DNA from: Costus lasius
Taxonomy: Eukaryota; Streptophyta; Magnoliopsida; Zingiberales; Costaceae
NCBI GenBank assembly: GCA_027563935.2
Contig: CM050447.1
Span: 16,694,001-16,758,000, forward strand
Length of the DNA stretch: 64,000 nt
Reading direction: 5' to 3'
The stretch's first letter is position 1. Each line of letters begins with the position of its first letter. The notes under the pieces were generated by a model. That model worked only from the letters and a program-made list of their open reading frames with translations. It made no database searches and had not been told where the DNA came from. The position numbers and the translations under genes were made by a program. Below, piece after piece: positions 1-11,519 of the stretch.

Positions 1-1969
1 TGTCGATGTGCTTGCTCCTCCCATGGAAAACTGGGTTTTTTGCCAAAGCAATTGCTGACTTGTTGTCACATTTAATCACCGTCGGCTTCTTCTGCTTATG
101 ACTTAACTCCATGAGCAATTGTCGTAGCCAGACTGCTTGAGTAGCACAATAAGCCGCAGCTATATACTCTGCTTCAGCAGTGGATAAAGCAACCACCTGT
201 TGCTTCTTCGAGGACCAGGAAAAAATTCCATTTCCTAAAGAAAAAATGTAACCAGAAGTACTCTTCCTCTCTCCAAGATCTCCTCCCCAATCACTATCAG
301 TATATCCCATAAGTTCAAAACAATTAGACGATGAATAAAAAATACCATCATCTATGGTTCCTCTGACATACTGCAGAATTCTCTTTGCTGCCTGTAAGTG
401 TGATTGCTTTGGAGACTCCATAAATCTACTCACCATTCCAACACTATAAACAAGATCTGATCGAGTAGAAGTCAAGTAACGCAGACTTCCAACTATCCTC
501 TTGAAATGTGTAGGATTAACATTAGCACCAGTTCCTTCCTTTGTCAACTTCAGTCTCTCCTCCATTGGAGTACTGATAGGTTTGCAAGTGGTCATTTTAA
601 AACACTCAAGAATATCATTGGTATACCTTTGTTGACAAATAAAAATGCCCTCATCCGATTGTGTAACTTCAAGGCCAAGAAAGTATGACATGAGACCCAT
701 ATCTGCCATTTCAAACTCCCGAGTCATGGCCTCCCTGAAGTTATCAATCATCTCCTGACAATCTCCGGTAAAAATAAGATCATCAACATATACGCACACA
801 AGAAGCATTTTTCCATTCGAGCCATTCTTGACATATAGAGCATGCTCATAAGGGCAACGAGTAAAGTTATGATTAATGAAGTAAGAATCAATTCTGGTGT
901 ACCAGGCCCTCGGAGCTTGTTTTAGTCCGTAGAGAGCTTTCTTCAGTTTGTACACTGAGTTTTCTTGCCCTTTCTTGATATAGCCCTCCGGTTGATCCAC
1001 GTACACCTCTTCATCAAGTACTCCATTGAGGAATGCTGACTTGACGTCCATTTGGTGTATCTTCCAGTGCTTTTGAGCAGCTAAAGCAATGATCATGCGA
1101 ATAGTGTCCATTCTTGCAACCGGAGCAAAAACTTCAAAGTAGTCTATCCCGGGCTTTTGTTTGTAGCCTTTTACCACGAGACGTGCTTTTAACCTGTCAA
1201 CATCTCCATTGGGCTTGCGTTTAGTCTTATAAACCCACTTCACACCGATGGACTTTTTCCCTTTTGGAAGAAGAGTCAGCTCCCATGTATCATTCTTTTC
1301 GATGGCGTGTATCTCATCATCCATAGCTTGAATCCACCCCTCATCTTGTGAAGCTTCTTGAAATATCATTGGGTCGCAATCTGCAAAAAGAGCAAAGTTG
1401 ACAATCTCCTCATCGGATGTATCATCGTCTCTAGTCATTATACAATCTTGAAGATGAGCTGGTAAGACTCGTTGTCTTTGCGGTCGTGCAGATGTTTCAG
1501 CAGGAATGATATGTGAATCTGCAACAGGAGTATTGGTTTGGATCAAATCTAGATCTGGTTCAGGATGATCATTTGTCTGAGCTATAACGGGCTCTGCATC
1601 AAACTGGACTGTATCTTCCTCGTCGAGAATGAAGCGAAACTGTTTCTTCTCTTCTGTACTCCAACTCCATTCAGCATCTTCATCAAAAGTGACATCGCGA
1701 CTAATGATCACTTTCTTTGTCATCGGATTGTACAATCGATAGCCTTTTGTCACATCACTATAACCAAGAAAGATGCACTTCTCGCTTTTGTCATCAAGCT
1801 TCTTCCGCAACTCATCCGGAATATGGGCATAGGCAATACACCCAAACACGCGAAGATGTTCGACTGACGGTGTTTGGCCTCTCCACATCTCCATTGGAGT
1901 CTTCAACTGCTCAAGCCCTTTAGTCGGACACCGATTCAACAAGTACACAGCACAAGTCACCGCTTCCGC
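1..1969 (-). pseudogene. Copia reverse transcriptase-RNase H region (copy A, truncated by window)
   Basis: Minus-strand reading from 1969 gives the end of the integrase ([14 protein letters not shown]) followed by the reverse transcriptase. The catalytic YVDDL motif and the Copia signatures [14 protein letters not shown] and RNase [11 protein letters not shown] are visible. The reading frame continues off the left edge of the window. Upstream it is cut from gag-integrase by the amber at 1970-1972, so the full polyprotein cannot be made without read-through. Copy B has the same region complete at 28217-30349. Confidence 0.9.
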
Positions 1970-3814
1970 CTAGAAATGCTTGGGTAAATGTTTCGCACGC
2001 AACATCGTACGAACCATATTAATAATGGTGCGGTTCTTTCTCTCTGCAACTCCATTTTGTTGTGGTGTGTACCTTGTTGTAAGTTGATGTTTGATGCCAT
2101 TTTTCTTGAAAAAATCATCTCCCACCAAGTATTCTGTACCACGATCAGTACGGAGAATTCGAATTTGATGTTCGCTCTCCTTCTCAACAAGGTTCTTAAA
2201 TTCTTTGAAGGCCTCCATGGTGTCGGATTTCTGCTTCAAGAAATAAACCCACATTTTTCGACTAAAATCATCAATAAATGTAACAAAATATTTGTACCCC
2301 CTATTTGATGATTCACCGAGCGGTCCGCATAGATCAGAATGAACGAGCTCCAACAGCTTCTTGGCACGCCATGACTGACCCGATGGGAATGAATCTCTGC
2401 TCTTCTTTCCCACCACACATGGCTCACATATCTCTTTTGAAGAAGTTATGTCTGGTAATCCACGTACCATCTTCTTGTTTGATAATAGCTTCAAGCTATC
2501 AAAGTTCACATGACCGTATCTTTTGTGCCACAGCCATGATAAGTCTTGCACGGAGGCATTGAAACACGATGCAGCATATTTAATAGACAAAGGAAAAAGA
2601 CGGTTACGAGTCATTTTCACCTTTGCAATTAATCCTCGCTTATCGTCCCGAATTATACACAGCCCATCTTTTATCTCCATGTGATAGCCACGCTCGGAGA
2701 GTTGTCCCATGCTGAGGAGATTTTCTCGAAGACCGGGAACATAATACACGTTGGAGATGCGCTGATCCGACCCATCCTTCGCCTTGATGTTGATAGTCCC
2801 CTTTCCCATAATAGGAATCTTGGAGTTGTTTCCGAACTTTACCTCCGAGCGGAAACTTCCATCTAGTTTGGAGAATAACTCCTTCACACCACACATGTGA
2901 TTGCTGCAGCCTGTGTCCAAATACCACACATCCTTTTCGTTTTCCATAGCTGCATCACATGTGAATAACAGGGCTTTGTCATCCTCGTCAGCATTTACTT
3001 CGGAGCTTGCTACCTTTGCTTGTACATTCGAAACTTCAGTTTTTTTGTTTCGACATTCGGACTTGTAGTGACCGAGTTTCTTACAATTGTAGCAACGAAT
3101 TCGCGACTTTTCCTTTTTTCGATTAAAGGAATTCTTCTTCTCATCTCTCAGCACCAACTGACTTTGTAATGCTTCTTCCACCGGCTTGGATTTCTCCTTC
3201 ATCCGCTGCTCGTGGACTTGTAAAGAGCCTAACAATTCATCAACTAACGTGGTGGAGAGATCTCGAGATTCTTCAATAGACGTCACGATGTACTCGAACT
3301 GTAACGTTAATGTACGAAGAACCTTCTCGACGATCTGTTGGTCTGTGAGGATCTCACCGTTAGCCTTCATTTGATTGACAAGAGCTAACGTTCGTGAGAA
3401 GTACTCGGAAATCGACTCTGACTTCTCCATTTGAAGAAGCTCGAACTGTCGACGAAGAGTCTGCAATCGCACTTTCTGGACCTTCTGGACACCTTTATAC
3501 GACGTGATAAGGGAGTCCCATGCTTCTTTTGATGTCTTTACATATGCTATCTTCTCAAAGATAGAGGAATCTACCGCTTGAAAGATGTAAAAGAGAGCCT
3601 TACAATCTTTCTTACGATTATCCTTCACCGTCTTTTGCTCTTCTGGTGTCAAATTTGTCGGCGTGTCTGGTTCGTCAAACCCATCTTCGATGATCTCGGT
3701 TAGCTCCTGGAAACCGAATAGCACCACCATCTGGATCTTCCAATGTTCAAAATTCTTCCCATCGAGCTTTGGGATTTGAAATTGGGAGGATCCGGTACTC
3801 ATCCCAGACGCCAT
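1970..3814 (-). pseudogene. Copia gag-protease-integrase (copy A), ended by an in-frame amber
   Basis: The likely start is the ATG at 3814 (MASGMSTGSSQ), 22 nt past the LTR; the frame is open further upstream into the LTR. In order: gag; a CCHC zinc knuckle (CYNCKKLGHYKSEC); the protease motif WYLDTGCSNHM; the integrase HHCC domain (HKRYGH, CEPC); and the DDE core (HSDLCGP, RTDRGTEY, QQNGVAERKNR). The ORF stops at TAG (1970-1972) after LPKHF, where related Copia proteins continue with W-A-E-A. This indicates a TGG-to-TAG nonsense change, shared by all three copies. Confidence 0.93.
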
Positions 3815-3835
3815 TAACCTTCCTCTGATACCAAA

Positions 3836-4175
3836 TGTTAGAAAAGGGAAAATGTGGGAGCCGTCGGAGAAACAAGTTGCTAAAAGGGATAGAAGTTCAA
3901 AATGCAACTTGATCTATTAAACTAAAGAAAAGCTTACATATTTATAGGGATCTTGTGTCCCTTAACCTACCACTAAATTAAATACAAAAGGATAACTAAC
4001 AGGCTAGATACATTTGCCTGTAATAATGTCCACAAAATTTAAAGTGTCCAAATGTCCCTTAGGTTACAACGAAATTAAACACTACTATTAATAGTAAACG
4101 AAAAACGAAGTGTTTCACAACAAACAAAGGGTCACCATTTATTGAGCTTGGTTTAATGTGATACTTTTTCCAACG
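3836..4175 (-). repeat. Copia 5' LTR, copy A (340 bp)
   Basis: On the plus strand the LTR begins tgttagaaaa and ends ttccaacg. The partner LTR seen in B and C ends ttccaaca, so the terminal base is substituted. The LTR contains a minus-strand TATA box (CTATAAATA, near 3938-3950). The primer-binding site (TGGTATCAGAGG, 3822-3833) lies two bases inside and fits initiator tRNA-Met. Confidence 0.92.
3938..3950 (-). promoter_or_regulatory. TATA box of the Copia LTR promoter
   Basis: Minus-strand CTATAAATATG lies inside the LTR, about 130 bp upstream of the gag ATG. The equivalent sites are at 32318-32330 in copy B and 56964-56976 in copy C. Assignment rests on sequence and position only. Confidence 0.6.
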
Positions 4176-6719
4176 GGGAATGTTTTCGGGTACGCAATCA
4201 CCGAGTGCCGATAATGATGCGGCAGCAGAATTTGGTTCCCCAGTTTGCTTCCTGTTCCAAGATTAGTATAAGAATCCGCCGTACAGCAAAACATGCAATT
4301 AAAGCAAAAGCTTTTATGCTATTAAAAGAAAAGAATCGTCGGACATCGACAAGTTCTACCTTTGCTTGTATCTTCTCATCAAAAGATTCTCAATCGTTTT
4401 GACCTTAACCTTACCTCGATTGCTACTTGTCTCCCTTTGGTGGCGCACACTGCATTTTCTAGTATGTCTGAAATTATTTTGCCCTTTTTCCCGATATAGA
4501 ATTAATTTAAACTATACCAACGGGTAAATATAACAATGTCTAATAATTTTTATTTTAATCAATTATTTTATTATCATTACTGTATGGAACAAAGTCAATT
4601 TTTTTTAGTTTAGTAATTTTATATGAATTACTCTATTCTACATTTTCAAATGTATATTGACGGAATATGAGGATATGAAATTAGAATTAGAATCATCAAG
4701 AATCAAACATTCACTAGAAAAGCTATGTAATTATTAAACATTAGGAATTTGATTATCACAAGCTGTTGTTTTACGGGCAAAGAATTGACAGGTGATTTCT
4801 TGATGCTGTTCACTAACTTCGATCATATTCGTCGATACATTTAGTGGGAGATTGCTCATGAGTATGTCACATAAAAAAATAGTTTGTGGACCAGTAATGT
4901 CACCCAAGTTGAGAGTACGAATTTGATTTGGTCCATCTTTATCAGGATGGACTGAATCTCTTTGAAACATCTTCTTTTGCACCGACTTCTGATAAACTAG
5001 AAAAAAATTCTTAAAATATGTAGGGATGTTCTCCCTCCAACACGTTAGTTAGAGTATACTCCAGTGTATGTATTGGGAGGTTATGGAAAAAATTTATGCG
5101 TAACATTTCTTTCGTTAATTCATTGTTCTAGCTCGGATCATCACCTCACCGAATCGAGCCATGCAGTCAAACCATAGAGCTAGTTCATTGTTCTATCTTG
5201 CTTAATTGATCAAGCAGTTATCGCTCAAGTGGGGCGAATATATTCCCTTTTAGTTTCATCATCAAAGAAAGTGATGGTCATTCTAACAGTGCAATTAAAG
5301 CAAACCGCTATGCTTTAATTCTGATAAATATAACCACCTAATAACTTTAAAATCAAGAACATTAAAAACAGCAGTAAAAAGCATTATCAATCTAATTCTA
5401 TCATAAACTTGAGCAAATAATGCGTGATAAAATACGTTCATCACCAAGTTACAGTGAAGTTATCGACAACACTGGCAAAATCCAATCAAACAATTGAAAT
5501 TTGTAAGATTGAGAAGATACTAAATGGAATAAAAAAACGACGATACTCATAATATTCACGCTTTTTAATTGCAGTGGTCAAAAGAAAACGACCAAGCATA
5601 AATTCCTATTCAGAGCATTCATTAATGACCTTTATTTATAAAGACCATACAAGGGACTAGTAGAGCTCGAACTTTGATCTAGTAGACATTCCGGTATTTA
5701 GATACAAACTATTTGATTCTCTACTTAAATCCTACAAACTTATTTTATACATTTGGTCACGATTTATTAACAATCTAACCAAACACGACCTGGGCCAATG
5801 GCTTCCTTATTATGCTTACTTTTGTTGCAAGCTTGCATCATCATTAAGGTACAGATTATCCAGCATAAAATTCACTTCTAAGCTTACCTTTGCTAAAAAC
5901 AATCACTGACTGATGCGTAATCGACAAAAATGATTCACATTCTAAGATACCCATCGTCTGATGATGAAACAAGAAAATTTCACTGACAACGGATGACAGT
6001 TTATCCTTGGTAGTTGATTTACTGGATCACATTGGTGTGCTATCCTAATCGGTACATGAATGCAAATGATGGAATCTACTAGGCAAAAACATCATAATAA
6101 GTAATGCTGACTACTGACCACGAAATGAATCACATTGTCAAATTAGATGAACCAAGTTCAGAAAACAAACTACGGCGGTCTCCATCTCAGTGTAACCAAC
6201 AAAGATGTTAAAAATAGTAAACACAGACTCTATATCGTGCGTATGTGTGATATAGGGGTTAAGGTATCGTGAGTTGAGAATTAGTGGTGTCGAGGATTAA
6301 TATTTTTAATTTTTAGCATAGACTAGGTATTTTATTTCTCTATAAATATATACTTTGTTTATTTTATTATAGCAGCATTTTTAATACAAGAGTTTCATTC
6401 TCTCCCGGTCTCTGTGTGTTGTGTACTCTCTCTCGTCATCATGCTTCTACCATGTTGCAGCCAACAAAAGATACAGTAAATGACATCAAAAAAACCCTAA
6501 AAGAGAGAAGTTCCCTTCCCTTTCTTGTCTCCGCCAATCTCAAAATGCTTGCATCTCTGCCAAGAGCATGAAAATGATATTAATTAAAGAAAAATTGAGG
6601 AAAAGAAGCAGTCAATAACAGAGCAGTACTTTTATAGGATGCTGTGAATAATGCTTGCAACTCTGGCATTGTAGCTTTAAGACAATCTTCATGGTTGTTT
6701 TTGCCTGACAGTTGAAAAA
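4176..6719. other. AT-rich intergenic DNA without a certain gene (copy A)
   Basis: This ~2.5 kb stretch has no long ORF and no recognised transposon domain. It contains one possible terminal exon (4734-5008). Near 6240-6470 there is an LTR- or promoter-like piece, with tctataaatatata followed by aatacaagagtttcattctctc, resembling Copia U3/R sequence but lacking verifiable ends. Most of it is identical in A and B. Confidence 0.6.
4734..5008 (-). other. Possible terminal exon of an unrecognised protein (copy A)
   Basis: An open frame of about 90 codons runs on the minus strand to a stop at 4734. Upstream it is preceded by a splice-acceptor-like TTTTTTTCTAG, so it could be a last exon beginning LVYQKSVQKKMFQRDS. 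It contains GDITGPQTIFLCDILMSNLP. I do not recognise the protein. The open frame is kept in all three copies (4734, 33114, 57752), but the copies are so similar that this is weak evidence of selection. A chance ORF is possible. Confidence 0.25.
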
Positions 6720-7289
6720 CTAATCTCGGGTGTTCACAATATATCGGACTTCCTTGAGGGTGTCCGTCATAGCCCACGTCAAGTTCCTTAGAAGGAACTG
6801 AGTCTTAATCTCAGTTTCAAGCTCTTCCCAAGAGAACTTACGGGCTGGATCAGTCCCGAATAAGTTAAGTATGGCCTGAGTCCGCTACCATAATTTTGCG
6901 TCTCTAGAAGGATACGCGATTCAAGCTTGGGCTTACTCCTCCTAGGGGATCTAAGCATCTTGGAGACATTTTTTTATATCCCAAAGAAAGTTCTCAACTT
7001 CCGTAGGGACATGCACCCTTGGGAAGGGGGCAGGCTGCGGGATGCATTGTCACATGATGATCCCTTGGCCGAGGTCGGCCGTAGTCGGTGCTATTGAAGT
7101 CGCCGTAGCGTACTTTAGCAACGCGACTTTCGCCTAGCATGCCTCTAGCTCCTCGGTGAGTCGAGTCACCTGAGCTATGAGGCACTCGTTGAAGACGAGA
7201 AGTGTGGAGATGATCTCCACTGAGGTGCAAGCCCCAAAGCCCTGTCTTCGACTAAGTCCTCAAGGGACGATAGTCTGCTGTCCATCGAA
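6720..7289 (-). pseudogene. Decayed Ty3/Gypsy gag remnant of element X (copy A)
   Basis: Conceptual minus-strand translation across frames gives typical plant Gypsy gag. An N-terminal helical part reads ECLIAQVTRLTEELEA. Then come VENFLWDIKKCLQDA, SRDAKLW-stop-RTQA (the DAKLWW motif with its second Trp turned to TAG), and FSWEELETEIKTQFL. It has several stops and frameshifts and no zinc knuckle or pol. It ends at 6720 against unrelated AT-rich DNA. In copy C the matching sequence is preceded by a start codon, a primer-binding site and an LTR, which identify it as the 5' internal end of a retrotransposon. Confidence 0.75.
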
Positions 7290-7642
7290 TGTGAAACTGT
7301 GAAAGAGTGAGGATGTGTTCGATATTACCCAAGAGGAAAGACAGATGGCCTGGATCATCCTCAAGTATAGGAACAGCCTTTACTTCCAATGAACTCAGGA
7401 ATTCCAGTGTGGTGCCAATGTAAGTGGGTGAGAATAGCTGCTGAAATTGCTCCCACCCTATGGCTGCATACATCAAATCAGCGACTCCTAGCATCCCTAG
7501 CATCTGTAGTGTGGTTCGGTCAAGATACCTCGTATTGAGCACGCAGCGTTGACGCAGTATCTGATATCGTGCCTCTTGCGCGGCGTTCCGGAAGATAATC
7601 CCGAACTCGTTCAGGGGAGATACGTATGTCTGTGGTCGGCTG
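7290..7642 (-). pseudogene. Athila ORF1/env-like remnant (copy A)
   Basis: Minus-strand translation reads NEFGIIFRNAAQEARYQILR, then RYLDRTTLQMLGMLG, an IGWEQF motif, and PTYIGTTLEFLSSLEV. This pattern (F-N-A...RY, RY-D...L-LG, GW, PTY..TLEFLSSL) is seen in Athila ORF1/env-like proteins and in plant 'putative transposon protein' domains. The open part is only ~100 codons and its last ten codons come from the X junction. Function is unknown even in complete elements. Confidence 0.6.
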
Positions 7643-8232
7643 GAGGATCTGGTTGGAAGTGCTCACAGAACGGAGGCAGCGAAGTGAAGTCCTCGGAGAT
7701 CAGACGACACAAAAATCTGGTGTGAAATAGATGAGAAGAGCTTGATCGGAGTGTTAGGATTCTTAGACAGAACTTAAGAGACCGCTTTCGAGTGGTAAGA
7801 TGGGGAGAAGGCGGTGCAATCAGTCGATCTCGTCGAGATCGGGAGGCGGCGGCAATCGGCTGAAAAATCCTTGAGATCTGGTGAGGTGAAAATCTGGAAC
7901 CGATCGGGAAAGAATCTTGTGCGGATGAAAGGGAAACCCTGATCAGATTGTTGAAGACCTCCTTCTCGTGTTCAAAAGACAGGCGGACGACGCGATCGCA
8001 CGGAAGAAGCTCCGAAAACTGGCGGTATGAAAAATTCGGGATGAGATCTTGGTGAGAAGATGGAACCTATTCAGATCTTGGGGGAAACGTAGATCGATGT
8101 GGGAGAAGTCACCTTCATTTGCTAAGGAGGTGAGAAGGCGGCGTGATCGGGAGTATTTCGTCCACACAGGAGGCGGCGGCGGAAGAGTCGCGTGCGGTGC
8201 CCTAGCGTCGGGTCAGCAAAAGTTGGAATTCC

Positions 8233-8530
8233 AGTGAACCCGCCCGGGTTCACTCGCCCGTGATGTTTACTGTGGTCGGGCTGAAGCAACAGAAACACGG
8301 GTGAACCCGCTGGGGTTCACCGACCCGTGAAGCGCTCTGGAAATTTTCTGGTCTTTTGAGAGATGGTGAACCCCGTGGGGTTCACCTGCCTGTGAAGCTC
8401 ACTGGATGGTTTCCGTGCAGATAGAATACTGGTGAACCCCTTGGGGTTCACCTGCCCGTGATATCCTCTCGTCACAAAGCCTGGGCGCACTGGTACAGTA
8501 CACATCACGGTGAACCCCATGGGGTTCACC
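8233..8530. repeat. Array of five near-perfect palindromes, ~66-bp spacing (copy A, internal)
   Basis: Five inverted repeats of 22 nt lie at 8233, 8300, 8365, 8431 and 8509. The arms are ggtgaacccc and ggggttcacc with a 2-nt centre (cc, ct, gt, tt, at). The first has arms agtgaacccg/cgggttcact, perfect again through two compensatory base-pair changes. Each is followed by a diverged spacer usually starting tgcccgtga. The spacing (67, 65, 66, 78 bp) is close to 22 codons and part of the array is open on the minus strand as a repeated VNPxGFT peptide. Related palindromes occur in the Z LTR. Confidence 0.9.
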
Positions 8531-10381
8531 AAGTCGGGATTTGCACTGATGGACTTGAAAAAATCTGAAAAAATTCCCATGCGCTACATCTTCCTCCTAC
8601 AGCATAAAGAGACATCAAATTAGTAGCAATCCCCACTAGAAAATAAAAAAAAATTAAATGAGAAAGATATTAACAGTCTAAAACACTAACTAATAGCAAG
8701 AAGAAATTATGCGTAAAAACTAACATCAATCAAAAACTTGGGTTGCCTCCCAAGAGCGCTAGTTTAGGGTCGGTAGCTCGACTATAAGAGTGTTATTCAT
8801 AAATCAGAATGAAGATGAAATTACCAAGTGGTTCATACCTTGAAGGGTCAGAAAATAATTTCAAGCTTATTTTACCTTCATTAGTTACCTTGGTTGTTTC
8901 CTTATGTACATTTTCAAATTGTACCTTCCTTAAGTTGACTAGTTCAGTTGAATCAAAGAGTTTCACAAAAGCTTCAGCTTCTTCATTATCCTTCACCTCA
9001 TCTTCAGCTGCAAAATAGATTTTTATAGGATCCACAAACAATTCACTAATCACTTCTTGGTTAACCACTTCCTTAACAACATCAACCTTATGACAAGACC
9101 CTACAAAATAAGATATATCCTCAAGTGGTTTCTCATCTTCTATCTCCTCTTTTGATTGTTCAGGTTGAAGTGTCTTAGGAGATTTAATCTCAGTGTCATG
9201 TGCAGGCATCCTAGGCTCCTCAAGTTGTTTGCCGCTCTGAGTGGAGATTGCATTGCAATACTCCCTCGGGTTAACTTCTGGTTGGGATGGAAGCTTGCCT
9301 GGTGCTCTGGAAGACGAGCTAGCTTGCTGGGCTAGCTGACTCTCTAGCATTTTATTGTGTGTCTCTAGGGAGTCCATCCTTGTCATCATAAGTTTCATCA
9401 TGTCTGCAAGTCCTTCAAGTTGCTTGCTCAAATTTGAATCATTATTCGGCATTGGCTGTGGTGGTGGTGCATTGAAGTTCCTAGCCTGAAATCCTGGTGG
9501 TCTGAAATTGCTCTGTTGTGGTTGCCTGAAGTTTCCTTGTGGGGGCTGGGTTTGCTGTGGTGGAACTTGTCCAGGTTGAATTGGTTGAGTTGTCCGATAA
9601 GAGAAATTAGGGTGGTTGCGCCACCCTAGATTGAATGTGCTGGAGTATGGGTTGTTGTTGGGATTGAAGTTTCCAACAACATTCAATTGCCAAGAGTAAA
9701 CTGCAGTCATCTGTCCATCTCCCGCTTGACAATCTGCCCCTGCATGACCTACAACTCCACAGACCTCACAAGAAATTGAGTTAATATCCATAGAATTTAC
9801 AAACCAAGAATCAAGCTTTCTAGTCAAATTATCTACCTTAGCCGTGAGAACAGTCAGAGAGTCTAGGTCATACTTACCTGACTTCTTGGTAGTAGAAGTA
9901 CCTCTCTCAGATGTCCATTGGTGATGGTTAATCGTCATGTCCTCGAGAAGGTTCATTGCATCCTCAACTCTCCTATTCATCAAGGCACCTCCTGCTGCAG
10001 CGTCCACTGTAAGTCTTGTGTTGTAATCCAAACCGCTGTAGAATGTTTGGATCAGAACCCAAGTCTCAACTTCGTGGTGTGGACACATCCTTTGGAGCTC
10101 TTTAAACCTCTCCCAAGCTTCATATAGAGACTCTCAATCTTTTTGCATGAAACTCGTTATTTGATTTCGCAATTGAATTGTCTTTGATGGAGGGAAGTAC
10201 TTGGAGAGAAAGGCTTGAGAAAGCTCTGCCCATGTTCTTATCGAAGCAGCAGGTAGTGTGTGCAGCCAAGCTCTCGCTCTGTCTCTCAAGGAGAAGGGAA
10301 ATAGTCGCAACCTGATAACATCAGCAGACACACCGTTAATTTTCAATATATCGCAATATTCCAGAAAAATAGACAGGTGCA

Positions 10382-10389
10382 TGTTGGGG
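10382..10389. repeat. hAT target-site duplication, left and right (copy A)
   Basis: tgttgggg here is repeated exactly at 12186-12193. Excising the element plus one copy restores the Z gag reading frame across KDPN-MHL. Confidence 0.95.
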
Positions 10390-10869
10390 TAGAGGTGGTC
10401 ATGGGCCGTGCTCGGGCCGGCCCGGGCCCGGGCCCGCCTCGGCTTGATTCCTGGCGGGCTGTGCCTAGCACGACCCGTTTCTAATCGTGGCGTGCCTGGC
10501 ACGGCACGACAGCAAAAATCTTGGGCCCGGCACGGCCCGCGGCACGTTTGGCCTGGCACGGCCTAGGCACGGCTTCGGCCATTGCGTAGTGAAGTCGGCC
10601 CGATGGCCGGATTCGGCCGGACAGGCCGTGCCTGACCCGGCCCGAATGTGGCCCACGGGCTGAGTTTGGCCCACAGGCCGACTTTGGTCCGCTTCATTAA
10701 AATAAATTTAAAAAATAATTAAAATATTAATTAATTAAATTATATAATTTTAATTTTAATATATTTTATTAAATTAATATTAATTTATTTATTAACAACA
10801 CTAACAACACATGACTAAAGTTAAAACCAACTCGATTAAATTTCATATTCATAAATTATACATTTAAGC

Positions 10870-11401
10870 TTAAATTAATTGTCGACATAATGGGCATAAA
10901 CAATTGACTCGTAGCCAGCGACGCAAGCAGCTACTATGAAAGATGTGCGAGCATTGTGTTAAGCATAATTGCTCTCCGTGCTCCATCTTCTCTATGCATA
11001 TTGCGCACTCTATGTTTTCAACTTCCGTCTTCAATAATAAAAAACTCAAGTGACTCTTGTGCTTGGTTTGTTTCGATATATTGCTCTGGCTCATCGTTGA
11101 TATTATCACTGTCCTCCTCACTATCACTTATTTCAAAGTCCTCAACCTCTATCTCAATCTCAACTCCAGAAGGGGAGGGAGAAGCCAAAAATTCTTATCT
11201 TGCATGATCAGATAAGTGGATAAAGTGTTCTTCAAACCTGAATACATCAATTCGTATAATTTGACTAACACGTTCGATAATACTTAAAATAGTGATTCTC
11301 CATTGATCAGCATTGAAGAAATTTAAGGTAGATGTAAGAAAGATTGAATGTTGAGAATTTGACATAATGATAATTATCTTTACTCTTCTATTATCTGTCA
11401 T
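10870..11401 (-). pseudogene. RING-H2 gene inside hAT, broken (copy A)
   Basis: This is the counterpart of the intact gene at 39199-39735 in copy B. The start codon (11401) and RING-H2 ligands are kept (CAIC, then QCSHIFHSSC, then CPLC). It is inactivated twice: a CAA-to-TAA stop at 11195-11197 in ARQEF, and a 5-bp deletion near 11020 just before the RING domain that shifts the frame. The RING half stays open separately, but no full-length protein can be made. Confidence 0.85.
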
Positions 11402-11519
11402 TTTTTTCTATGCCTCGTGCTCACCACGTGATAATTATATTATAAAAGTAAATTAATTTAATACTTACTTGATCTTCTCCACGTCTAGTCACGTGGTGAG
11501 CACAAGGCATAGAGAAAAA
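11402..11519. promoter_or_regulatory. Long imperfect hairpin with CACGTG cores, upstream of the RING gene (copy A)
   Basis: The arms 11402-11430 and 11490-11519 are inverted copies (ctatgcctcgtgctcaccac against gtggtgagcacaaggcatag) around a ~60-bp AT-rich loop. Each arm ends in a CACGTG (G-box) core facing the loop. The hairpin abuts the RING start codon on its upstream side. It could be a small nested MITE or a promoter element. Confidence 0.6.

Larger units (their letters stand above)
1..4175 (-). mobile_element. Ty1/Copia LTR retrotransposon, copy A (3' LTR outside window)
   Basis: The element reads on the minus strand: 5' LTR at 3836-4175, primer-binding site at 3822-3833, then gag, protease, integrase, reverse transcriptase and RNase H in Copia order. 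The 3' end and 3' LTR lie left of the window. The coding region is split by one amber codon at 1970-1972. It is the same insertion as in copies B and C, because the flanks are identical. No specific Copia lineage is assigned. Confidence 0.95.

Noticed and set aside
6240..6470. Solo LTR of another Copia element
   Set aside because: The TATA-like and U3/R-like composition is suggestive, but no TG...CA ends with a target duplication could be fixed; kept only as a remark in the intergenic entry.
8233..8530. CRISPR-like array because of regular palindromic repeats
   Set aside because: Plant nuclear context, irregular diverged spacers, no cas genes, and the same repeats lie in an LTR.
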